Assembly (NCBI GenBank): GCA_016714975.1
Contig: JADKBR010000021.1
Span: 62,001 to 126,000 of the forward strand
Reading direction: 5' to 3'
DNA from: Candidatus Dechloromonas phosphorivorans
Lineage (GTDB): Bacteria > Pseudomonadota > Gammaproteobacteria > Burkholderiales > Rhodocyclaceae
DNA length: 64,000 nt
In this document: positions 35,200 to 42,262 of the stretch, one piece after another
Layout: every line of letters begins with the position of its first letter
Numbering within the stretch: the first letter of the stretch is position 1
The notes under the pieces: model-generated
The model's input: the letters and a program-made list of their open reading frames with translations, nothing else
Databases searched by the model: none
What the model was told of the DNA's origin: nothing
Program-made: the position numbers and the translations under genes

Positions 35200-35990
35200 G
35201 CCCGCATGCGGTGACCGCCAATGGCGAGTCGCAAGTCGTGCGGAGTCTCCATGCATCGGCTGCCGATGCTGCCGTGGGGACCGATTTCTTCGCCATGCTT
35301 GATCGGCAAGCAGGGATGGTGGTGAAGCTTGCCGTGGTCGTAGGCGAGGTTTTGCAGGGCAAGGAGTCGGCACATTCACTTCGTCTGCACGACTTGGAGC
35401 AGAGCCGCGAGGAACTTCAGCGTCGCAGTCTGGCTGCGCTAAGGTCCATGCCCAATATCAATGGCGGGGTGGATGATATGCACCGGACCATGGAGAGCCT
35501 CAATCGTGGTGCAGCAGGACTGTTCCAGGCCGCCCGTGGTTTTCATCAGATGCTTTCGGGTCCCAATGAAGCCACTGGCAAGATGATGATTGTCATTCAG
35601 AAAGCGGCTACGAACCTGCAGCACGGCTACGCCCGACTGGCCAATGGATCACTGATTGCCGAGTTCGATGCCGATGCGGCGATGGCGAGCGAGAGCGCTC
35701 TGCGGAACCTTCAAGCCCTGGGCCTGCATGGCGGGCCAGATGCGGGGGATCGCGCTGCCATTCCTTCCCGGGGACGCATCAGCACTCATCGGGACGGGAC
35801 CTCCCCTGGTTGTGCGTTTTCGGTCCACGATCTCCACGGAACTCTGGACGGCATCGCTCAAGAAATCGCAGTGGCTGGAGGCATTCTCAAGCGATGGTCG
35901 CGGCAGCAGTCTGCCGGCTTGCATCGCCCAAATTACAAGGGCGACGTAGGCAGCGCCAATGCCACGGCGTTCGGGAGCCAATGGATTTAG
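35196..35990 (+). CDS. PhoU-like (DUF47-related) protein with unusual C-terminus
   Basis: 264 residues from the ATG at 35196, which overlaps the CHAD stop. Residues about 25-150 follow the DUF47/PhoU pattern: FFAMLDRQAGMVVKLAVVV, LHDLEQSREELQRRSLAAL and INGGVDDMHRTMESLNRGAA, predicted helical throughout. After about residue 175 (LQALGLHGGPDAGDRAAIP) the sequence no longer looks like the family, and codon use is less biased, so the end may be diverged or frame-altered. DUF47 proteins partner Pit-type phosphate transporters or regulate phosphate metabolism. Likely co-transcribed with CYTH/CHAD from the sigma-54 promoter. Confidence 0.6.
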   Translation: MSPHAVTANGESQVVRSLHASAADAAVGTDFFAMLDRQAGMVVKLAVVVGEVLQGKESAHSLRLHDLEQSREELQRRSLAALRSMPNINGGVDDMHRTMESLNRGAAGLFQAARGFHQMLSGPNEATGKMMIVIQKAATNLQHGYARLANGSLIAEFDADAAMASESALRNLQALGLHGGPDAGDRAAIPSRGRISTHRDGTSPGCAFSVHDLHGTLDGIAQEIAVAGGILKRWSRQQSAGLHRPNYKGDVGSANATAFGSQWI

Positions 35991-36087
35991 GACGAATCAA
36001 AAAAATATTTAGTTGTTTAAGTGGCGCGGGGGAAAGTGTCTCGCGGGGTTCAGTTTCAGTTGTTCAATTTCTGCAGGAGAAGTCGCT

Positions 36088-36804
36088 ATGAAAACGCAAT
36101 TCCAGGCGGTAGATAAGGTAATTATCTCAAGGTCAATCGAAGACGATCTGGACCGCTATCTGGACGCCGTGGCTGACGCCACAGCAATTTTCAGGGAGGC
36201 GGTCGACGGCTATCTGCAGACTGACAAGGATGGGTCATGCTGGCAGCAAGCGAGGAAGATCACAGAGAAAATGCGAACACTCGACGACCTGCAGCAGCAC
36301 CTCGAAACTGGCGTGTACTCGCAGGCCTCAGCCGGAAACTTGATTTCCGGAATGGTCGATCCGATGACTGGAGTGAGCCGCTTGCTCAAGGACATGAAGC
36401 GGCAAATAACGAGTTTCGCCGTCGAGTCGGACCTCTCACGATCTGGTGTCTGCATTCCGCAGCATCTGGTGCCGGACATGCTGCAATTGACCGATGAGGT
36501 CTGCGCCGCGGTAGACGTTCTGGTCGCCGGTTATCGGCCATCCCTGCAGTGGTGGAAGGAGGCGCCCTCGGGTGATGAAGATCGTGGTGTCAGTTGGCAC
36601 GAGAGCCAGGCCGACCGCCTTTCGATGCAACTTCTCAAGAAGATCTTCGGTGATGACGCACTCGAGATCGAGGCGAAGCTCACGCTGGCGCGATTTGTCG
36701 AGGAAATCGACCGCGTGGCGGATCATGCCGAGGCGATCGACCGGGAGCTGTGCGCCACGCGCATGGCCGGCCAGACAACTGCCGACGCGAGGGATTCGCA
36801 CTGA
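36088..36804 (+). CDS. DUF47/PhoU-like protein
   Basis: 238 residues from the ATG at 36088; GGAG is about 9 bases upstream. All-helical. It begins with MKTQFQAVDKVIISRSIEDD, then DLDRYLDAVADATAIFREAVDGYLQ and later ALEIEAKLTLARFVEEIDRVADHAEAIDREL (in parts: ALEIEAKLTLARFV, EEIDRVADHAEAIDREL). The C-terminal helix with Glu-Ile-Asp-x-Val-x-Asp-x-Ala-Glu is the metal/phosphate-handling helix typical of DUF47. It is the second PhoU-like gene in a row, after a 97-base A/T-rich gap. A heterodimer with the preceding protein is possible. Confidence 0.75.
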   Translation: MKTQFQAVDKVIISRSIEDDLDRYLDAVADATAIFREAVDGYLQTDKDGSCWQQARKITEKMRTLDDLQQHLETGVYSQASAGNLISGMVDPMTGVSRLLKDMKRQITSFAVESDLSRSGVCIPQHLVPDMLQLTDEVCAAVDVLVAGYRPSLQWWKEAPSGDEDRGVSWHESQADRLSMQLLKKIFGDDALEIEAKLTLARFVEEIDRVADHAEAIDRELCATRMAGQTTADARDSH

Positions 36805-36947
36805 ATTCCCGTTAATTCGCTGTTTGCGCGGCATGTCTTGCCCGACCCGATTCGGGCAAGCCTGCTTCCCGCTCCAGGGATGTCGGGGGCAGCCAGCGTG
36901 GCTTTCGGCTTCTGCTGAAAAACAATCAATCGTGTTAGCATCGCGTC

Positions 36948-36973
36948 CGGCCTAGGTTTTGCATCCTAGGCCG
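36948..36973 (+). terminator. Perfect 9-bp stem-loop, probable terminator
   Basis: CGGCCTAGG (36948-36956) and CCTAGGCCG (36965-36973) pair perfectly around an 8-base loop, followed by TTTAGTTT. It lies 143 bases after the DUF47 stop and 95 bases before the SulP start, so it could end the upstream operon. The T-run is broken, so it may instead be a leader element. Confidence 0.5.
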
Positions 36974-37067
36974 TTTAGTTTGGGAGCCTGCTTAGCGTGG
37001 GGTGGGGCGGACCTTTGAATCTGCTGCGAAGTATTTTTCTAGAGAGACTGAAGGAGGGCCGGAACCG

Positions 37068-39284
37068 ATGGAACTGTCCATGACGTTCAAGAATGACAAG
37101 CTGGTCGGCGATTTCTGGGGGGGGCTTGCGGCAATGCTGGTGGCGCTGCCATCGGCAATCGCCTTCGGCGTCACCATTTATGCGGCCATCGGCCCGGCCT
37201 ACGCCGGCCTCGGGGCGCTCGCCGGCATTCTCGGGGCGACCGCTCTCGGTCTGGTGGCGCCCGCGCTGGGCGGCACCAATCGCCTGATCACCGCGCCATG
37301 TGCGCCGGCCGCGGCGGTCCTCTCGGCCTTTGCCATCGAACTCGTTCAGGCCGGCACCCCGGCGCCGTCGATCGTCCTCATGTTGACGGCCCTCGGTCTG
37401 GTTTCCGGGGTGGTGCAACTCGCCCTGGGTTTCATGGGCATCGGCAGCCTGATCAAGTACATCCCGTTTCCGGTGGTCAGCGGCTATCTCACCGGCGTCG
37501 GGCTGATCATCATCGGCAGCCAGATCCCGAAATTTCTCGGCACTCCCGGCGGTACCGCGTGGTGGCGCGCGCTGATCTCGCCGGAACTGTGGCAGTGGGA
37601 GAGCGCCGTCATCGGCGCCGTGTCGGCGGCGGTGATGGTCTTGGCGCCGCTGGTCACGCGTGTCGTGCCGGCGGCAATTCTCGGCCTGCTGGCGGGTGTG
37701 CTGACCTATTTCGGACTCGCCGCGATGGACGAGTCGCTGCTGGTCGTCGAAGGCAACAAGCTGATCATCGGCCCGCTGGGCGGCACGGCTTCGAGCATGC
37801 TGCACGCGATCACCGGGCGCTGGCAGGAGATCGGCGAGCTCAAGCTGAGCCAGATTGGCAGCCTGCTTGGAACGGCGCTTACGCTCGCAGTATTGTTGTC
37901 GATCGATACGCTGAAGACGGCGGTCGTTCTCGACGCGCTGACCCGCAGTCGCCATGATTCGAACCGCGAACTGGTCGCGCAGGGTCTTGGCAATGTTGCC
38001 TCGGCCTGTGCCGGCGGCATGCCGGGCGCCGGCCAGATGGGAGCGACGCTGGTCAATCTCGCGAGTGGTGGCCAGACCCGCGTCTCCGGGGTTGTCGAGG
38101 GCGTACTCTCCCTGGTGGCGTTTCTCGCCCTCGGGAGCTTCATCGCGTGGATTCCGGTCGGGGCGCTGGCCGGCATCCTGATGATCGTCGGCTTCCGCAT
38201 GATCGACCGCCACAGCCTGCATCTGCTCGAGTCGCCATGGACCGTGCTCGACTTCATCGTCATCGTGGCGGTGGTGGCCGTCGCGGTCGGTTACAGCCTG
38301 ATTGCCGCCTCCGGCGTCGGCATCGCGCTGGCCATGTTCCTGTTCATTCGCGAACAACTGAGCAGCACGGTGATCCGCCGCAAGATGGACGGTGGCACCC
38401 GGTTCTCGAAGCGCGTGCGTCTGCGCCAGGACATGGCAGTCCTCGAGAAGCAAGGTTACCAGTCGGTCATCCTAGAACTGCAGGGCGGCCTCTTCTTCGG
38501 CACCAAGGACCAGTTGTATCTCGCCCTTGAACCGGAGCTCGGCAAGCGCAAGTACATCTTGCTCGACATGCGGCGCGTGCAGTCGGTGGATGTCACGGCG
38601 GTGCACCTGCTGCAACAGATCCGCGATTCGCTGATCGAGCGGGACGCTTTCCTGATCTTCAGCAACCTGTCGCATTCCTTGCCCAATGGTCGAAACATCG
38701 CCGAGTTCTTCGATCAGATGGAACTGACGACGATGACCGAGCATGTCAAGGTGTTCGGTGAGCTCGATGACGCGGTGGAGTGGGTCGAAGAGCAGATCCT
38801 TGGCGAGGGCGAGGGGGCGGGCAAGCTTCCCGATCTTCCCGCGCTGGAACTCAAGGATCTCGATATCTTCAAGGGGCACAAGGAAGAGACGCTGATCGAC
38901 TTGGAGGCGGCCATGGAGCGTCGTACGCTGGTCAAGGACGAGAAGGTGTATTCATACGGTGACCCAGGCAACGAACTCTATCTGATTCGCAAAGGCGCCC
39001 TTCGCATCACCCAGCCGGTCGGTACCGAGCAAGGTGCCCATCATTTGCTGACTTACGGCCGCGGCGACTTCTTCGGGGGCATGGCCTTCCTTTCGCAGAT
39101 GACCCGCCTCAATGATGCGACGGCGCTCGAAGACACCGAGCTCTACGTACTGCGGCGCGAGCAGTTCGAAGTACTGCGCGAGGAGCACAAGCGGCTGGCG
39201 TGTACGCTGGTCGAGGAACTCGCCAAGGTGCTGGCAATGCGCCTGCGCTATGCCGACAAGGAACTCATGGCCATGCAGGATTAG
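37068..39284 (+). CDS. SulP anion transporter with STAS and C-terminal cyclic-nucleotide-binding-like domain
   Basis: 738 residues from the ATG at 37068; AAGGAGG is 10 bases upstream. The SulP membrane part (about 10-430) contains LVALPSAIAFGVTIYAAIGP in the first helices and LVNLASGGQTRVSG later. A STAS domain follows (about 450-570: SVILELQGGLFFGTKDQL, YILLDMRRVQSVDVTAVHLL). The last about 135 residues match a CAP-effector/cyclic-nucleotide-binding fold: YSYGDPGNELYLIRKGALRI, YGRGDFFGGMAFLS, EELAKVLAMRL. The family carries sulfate, bicarbonate or other anions. The extra domain could gate transport by a nucleotide; the expected PRxAA-type phosphate cassette is changed (SQMTRLNDATA), so the ligand is uncertain. 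Confidence 0.92.
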   Translation: MELSMTFKNDKLVGDFWGGLAAMLVALPSAIAFGVTIYAAIGPAYAGLGALAGILGATALGLVAPALGGTNRLITAPCAPAAAVLSAFAIELVQAGTPAPSIVLMLTALGLVSGVVQLALGFMGIGSLIKYIPFPVVSGYLTGVGLIIIGSQIPKFLGTPGGTAWWRALISPELWQWESAVIGAVSAAVMVLAPLVTRVVPAAILGLLAGVLTYFGLAAMDESLLVVEGNKLIIGPLGGTASSMLHAITGRWQEIGELKLSQIGSLLGTALTLAVLLSIDTLKTAVVLDALTRSRHDSNRELVAQGLGNVASACAGGMPGAGQMGATLVNLASGGQTRVSGVVEGVLSLVAFLALGSFIAWIPVGALAGILMIVGFRMIDRHSLHLLESPWTVLDFIVIVAVVAVAVGYSLIAASGVGIALAMFLFIREQLSSTVIRRKMDGGTRFSKRVRLRQDMAVLEKQGYQSVILELQGGLFFGTKDQLYLALEPELGKRKYILLDMRRVQSVDVTAVHLLQQIRDSLIERDAFLIFSNLSHSLPNGRNIAEFFDQMELTTMTEHVKVFGELDDAVEWVEEQILGEGEGAGKLPDLPALELKDLDIFKGHKEETLIDLEAAMERRTLVKDEKVYSYGDPGNELYLIRKGALRITQPVGTEQGAHHLLTYGRGDFFGGMAFLSQMTRLNDATALEDTELYVLRREQFEVLREEHKRLACTLVEELAKVLAMRLRYADKELMAMQD

Positions 39285-39496
39285 GACTTGGCGGTTGGCG
39301 ATTGACCGCAGGCTGTCCTGGAAATGCTCTGGCTTCGGAACTGTCTTCGGGAATGCTACCGACCCAGTTGTGAAGCGGCGCGGTAAACGATGGAAATCGT
39401 GTCTTTTTCGTCCGGACCGGCTATTGTTGCATGGAATTGGGCTATTATTTGCAGCGCCTTGAGGCGCGAGTGGTGCTAACTTGTGGGAGACCAAGA

Positions 39497-39991
39497 ATGT
39501 TCCAGCATATATTGTTGCCGACCGATGGCAGCCAACTGTCCCGGGATACCGCCGGGCGCGCGGTTGCCTTTGCCAAGGCGTCCAACGCGAAGATCACCGC
39601 TCTCTACGCCAAGTCGGTCGGGCATGCCGAGAACTACGGCGATCTGATCGAACCCGCTGCCTTGGAGCGCCTGGCCATCGGTCCCGAGGGGATGAGCAAG
39701 GAGTACCTCGGGTACATCAAGAAATTGTGCAAGGATGCCGGGGTCGAGTGCACGGCGGTGTCCGTCGTCAGCGACACGCCGTGGGAGGCGATCATCAATG
39801 CGGCCGACGACCACGACTGCGATCTCATCTTCATGTCCAAACATGGCCGTGGCGGACTTTCCTCGCTGTTGCTGGGCAGTGAGACTTACCGGGTTCTGAC
39901 GCATTCCAGCGTCCCGGTTCTCGTCTATCGCCCACCCGAAATCGACGCCAAGCGCCGCAAGGCAAAGGGCAAGGACAAGAAGAAAATCTGA
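39497..39991 (+). CDS. Universal stress protein, UspA family
   Basis: 164 residues; GGGAG lies 7 bases before the ATG at 39497. MFQHILLPTDGSQLSRDTAGRA is the UspA N-terminus and the ATP-binding motif G-x2-G-x9-G-S is present (GRGGLSSLLLGSET). The C-terminus VPVLVYRPPE extends into a Lys/Arg tail (KRRKAKGKDKKKI), longer than usual. It follows the SulP gene by 212 bases, so it probably has its own promoter; TATTAT at 39443-39448 is a possible -10 box. Confidence 0.92.
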   Translation: MFQHILLPTDGSQLSRDTAGRAVAFAKASNAKITALYAKSVGHAENYGDLIEPAALERLAIGPEGMSKEYLGYIKKLCKDAGVECTAVSVVSDTPWEAIINAADDHDCDLIFMSKHGRGGLSSLLLGSETYRVLTHSSVPVLVYRPPEIDAKRRKAKGKDKKKI

Positions 39992-40120
39992 CCGGGCCGC
40001 CAGCGACGGGCGACGCGGTTTCGCCCTGTCGCTACTTGAACGCTACGGCTAGTCCGGAATTTCCCTCCGTTGGCTGGATCGCCTGGATTGGCAGGCGTTG
40101 AAAATCACCAAGATACATCG

Positions 40121-40642
40121 ATGGCTGTCAGAACCATTCTGCGCATGGGCGATCCCCGGCTGCTCGAAACCGCGCGCCCGGTGATAGATTTCACGACGCC
40201 GGCACTGCATGAACTCATCGCCGACATGTTCGACACGATGGCGGCGGCCGGCGGCGTCGGCCTGGCGGCACCGCAGATAGGCGTCGGACTGCAGGTCGTG
40301 ATTTTCGGCTTCGAGAAGAGCGAGCGCTATCCCGATGCCGAGTCGGTGCCGCAGACAATACTGCTCAATCCGCGGATCACGCCGCTGACCGGCGAGGAGG
40401 AGCTCGACTGGGAGGGGTGCCTGTCGGTTCCCGGCCTGCGCGGCGAGGTGCCGCGCCTTGCACGGATCCGCTACCAGGGCTGCGATCCGCAGGGGCGGCC
40501 GATCGACCGCACGGTCGAAGGTTTCCACGCGCGGGTCGTGCAGCATGAATGCGACCATCTGATCGGCAGGCTTTATCCGACGCGGATGCGGGACTTCTCC
40601 CGCTTCGGGTTCACCGATGTGCTTTTTCCAGAACTGACCTGA
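40121..40642 (+). CDS. def: Peptide deformylase
   Basis: 173 residues from the ATG at 40121. All three deformylase motifs are present: GVGLAAPQIG, EGCLSVPGLRG and QHECDHLIG, giving the Cys and two His metal ligands and the catalytic Glu. The enzyme removes the formyl group from nascent proteins. The C-terminus (MRDFSRFGFTDVLFPEL) resembles the second, shorter Def paralogue found in many Betaproteobacteria, and the gene is not next to fmt; another def probably exists elsewhere. Confidence 0.93.
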   Translation: MAVRTILRMGDPRLLETARPVIDFTTPALHELIADMFDTMAAAGGVGLAAPQIGVGLQVVIFGFEKSERYPDAESVPQTILLNPRITPLTGEEELDWEGCLSVPGLRGEVPRLARIRYQGCDPQGRPIDRTVEGFHARVVQHECDHLIGRLYPTRMRDFSRFGFTDVLFPELT

Positions 40643-40656
40643 CGCAGGAGATTCCA

Positions 40657-41328
40657 GTGGAACAGCATTTTCCGGCCATCGAGGTCGAGACGCGCGACAG
40701 TCCGCAGTATGCGGTGATCTGGATGCACGGCCTCGGCGCCGACGGTTCGGATTTCGTGCCGGTGGTGCCGGAACTCGGGCTGGCGGATGCGCCGGGCGTG
40801 CGCTTCATCTTTCCTCATGCGCCGGAGATTCCGGTCACCTGCAACGGCGGCTACGTCATGCGCGCCTGGTACGACATCGTCTCCCTCGACAGCACCAGTC
40901 GCCAGATCGACGAGGCGGGCATCGTGAATTCGCGGGACACGATCCGGCGCCTGATTGCCCGCGAAAACCAGCGCGGAATTCCCTGTGCAAGAATCTTCGT
41001 GGCCGGCTTCTCGCAGGGCGGGGCGGTCGCGTACACGACGGCGCTGACCCATGACGAGCCGCTGGCCGGCATCATCGCGCTGTCAACCTACATTCCCTGC
41101 GGCGAACTGGTGACCCGCGAGCGCACCGCAGCAAACAGCGACATTGCGATCTTTGCCGCCCACGGCCGCGAAGATGATGTCGTTTCCCCGGTTCTTGGAC
41201 GGCGCGCCCGGGATTTCCTGATTGGCCACGGCTACCGGGTCGACTGGCATGAATATCCAATGCCGCACGCAGTCTGCCTCGAGGAAATCCGCCTGCTTGC
41301 AGAGTGGCTCAAGGGTCGCCTGCAGTGA
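40657..41328 (+). CDS. Carboxylesterase/phospholipase-like alpha/beta hydrolase
   Basis: 223 residues, GTG start at 40657 with GGAG 6 bases upstream. Short serine hydrolase of the carboxylesterase (EstB/YpfH) type: IWMHGLGADGSDF forms the oxyanion region, the nucleophile is Ser119 in GFSQGG, the acid is Asp in GREDDVVSP and the base is His204 in PMPHAV. It is 14 bases after def and overlaps the exonuclease gene by GTGA, so the three form one operon. Broad-range esterase or acyl-protein thioesterase activity is expected. Confidence 0.9.
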   Translation: MEQHFPAIEVETRDSPQYAVIWMHGLGADGSDFVPVVPELGLADAPGVRFIFPHAPEIPVTCNGGYVMRAWYDIVSLDSTSRQIDEAGIVNSRDTIRRLIARENQRGIPCARIFVAGFSQGGAVAYTTALTHDEPLAGIIALSTYIPCGELVTRERTAANSDIAIFAAHGREDDVVSPVLGRRARDFLIGHGYRVDWHEYPMPHAVCLEEIRLLAEWLKGRLQ

Positions 41329-41948
41329 ACGATGTCGTCGTGCGGCGAGCGGAGCCTGGCAGCGCCGAACTGCCCATTTACGAGGGCATCCCGCTGTCCC
41401 GGATCAGCCTTGTCGTTTCCGATGAACTTGCCGGCCAGGCGCTGGCCGTGCTGATGGCAGCCGATGCCGTCGGCTTCGATAGCGAGTCGAAGCCGACCTT
41501 CCTCAAAGGCGAGGTGTCGACCGGCCCCCATCTGGTACAGCTTGCCACCGACGACCATGCCTACCTGTTCCCGATTTCCCGGTCTCGCGGCGCCGAGGTG
41601 TTGAAAAGAATCCTTGAGTCAGCCGCCGTTCTGAAGGTAGGCCTGGGCCTTGGCAATGACCGGAGCGCGCTGAAATCGGTGCTGGGCATCGAGGCGCGGC
41701 AGCTGCTCGACCTTGGGGAGGTTCTGCGCGGACCCGGGCATCGCGGCACGGTGGGGGCGAAGGTGGCAGTAGCCCATTTCTTCGGCGAGAGGCTGCAGAA
41801 GTCGAAAAAGACCGGTACCAGCAACTGGGCCAACCCGCATCTGAGCGAGCGCCAACTGCTCTATGCGGCAAATGATGCCCACGTCGCCTTGCGGCTCTAC
41901 CGGGCCTGGTTGTCGGCAACCGGCGCTGCGGCGACTGGCTCCGCGTAA
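41325..41948 (+). CDS. 3'-5' exonuclease of the RNase D/DEDDy type
   Basis: 207 residues, GTG start overlapping the esterase stop. The DEDDy motifs are ExoI GFDSESKPTF (Asp and Glu), ExoII VGLGLGNDRSAL (Asp) and ExoIII LLYAANDAHVALRLY (Tyr and Asp). Only the nuclease domain is present; no HRDC domains. Such stand-alone proteins process or degrade RNA or DNA ends. Its last 52 bases overlap the 3' end of the convergent cupin gene. Confidence 0.88.
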   Translation: MNDVVVRRAEPGSAELPIYEGIPLSRISLVVSDELAGQALAVLMAADAVGFDSESKPTFLKGEVSTGPHLVQLATDDHAYLFPISRSRGAEVLKRILESAAVLKVGLGLGNDRSALKSVLGIEARQLLDLGEVLRGPGHRGTVGAKVAVAHFFGERLQKSKKTGTSNWANPHLSERQLLYAANDAHVALRLYRAWLSATGAAATGSA

Positions 41949-42262
41949 TGAATGGCCAGCCAGATGGTTGGCGGGTCGGGCATTGTCCACTCGACCCGGT
42001 GACGGCGATGCGGGCCAATGTCGACGAAATCCCCCGCGCTCAATTCGCGTGGCGTGGGCTCGTCAGCGAAACGCAGCCGGGCGGCGCCCTGAATCAGTAG
42101 CACCCACTCGCCGGCGGGCTGGTCATACCAGAAATCGGGCGGACTGCACTGGCCGGTCGAGACGATGCGCTCGATGCGCAGGCCCGGCCGGCTGAGCAAT
42201 TCGGCAAACTGCTCGTCTGGCGCGGTCGACCGCGCCAGACCGGCAAAAATGCTTCCGCTCAC
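41897..42262 (-). CDS. Cupin-domain protein
   Basis: 121 residues, GTG start overlapping the stop of the RND pump gene by GTGA. A single cupin barrel: EWVLLIQGAARLRF is motif 1-like, and the second motif is LSAGDFVDIGPHRRHRVEW with Gly-Asp and two His. The first motif lacks the usual His pair, so metal binding is uncertain. It is translationally coupled to the RND pump and overlaps the exonuclease gene tail to tail. Confidence 0.82.
   Translation of the reverse strand: MSGSIFAGLARSTAPDEQFAELLSRPGLRIERIVSTGQCSPPDFWYDQPAGEWVLLIQGAARLRFADEPTPRELSAGDFVDIGPHRRHRVEWTMPDPPTIWLAIHYAEPVAAAPVADNQAR

Noticed and set aside
36975..38453. 492-codon minus-strand frame under the SulP gene
   Set aside because: His/Arg/Gln-rich antisense of a membrane protein, no motif and no ribosome site.
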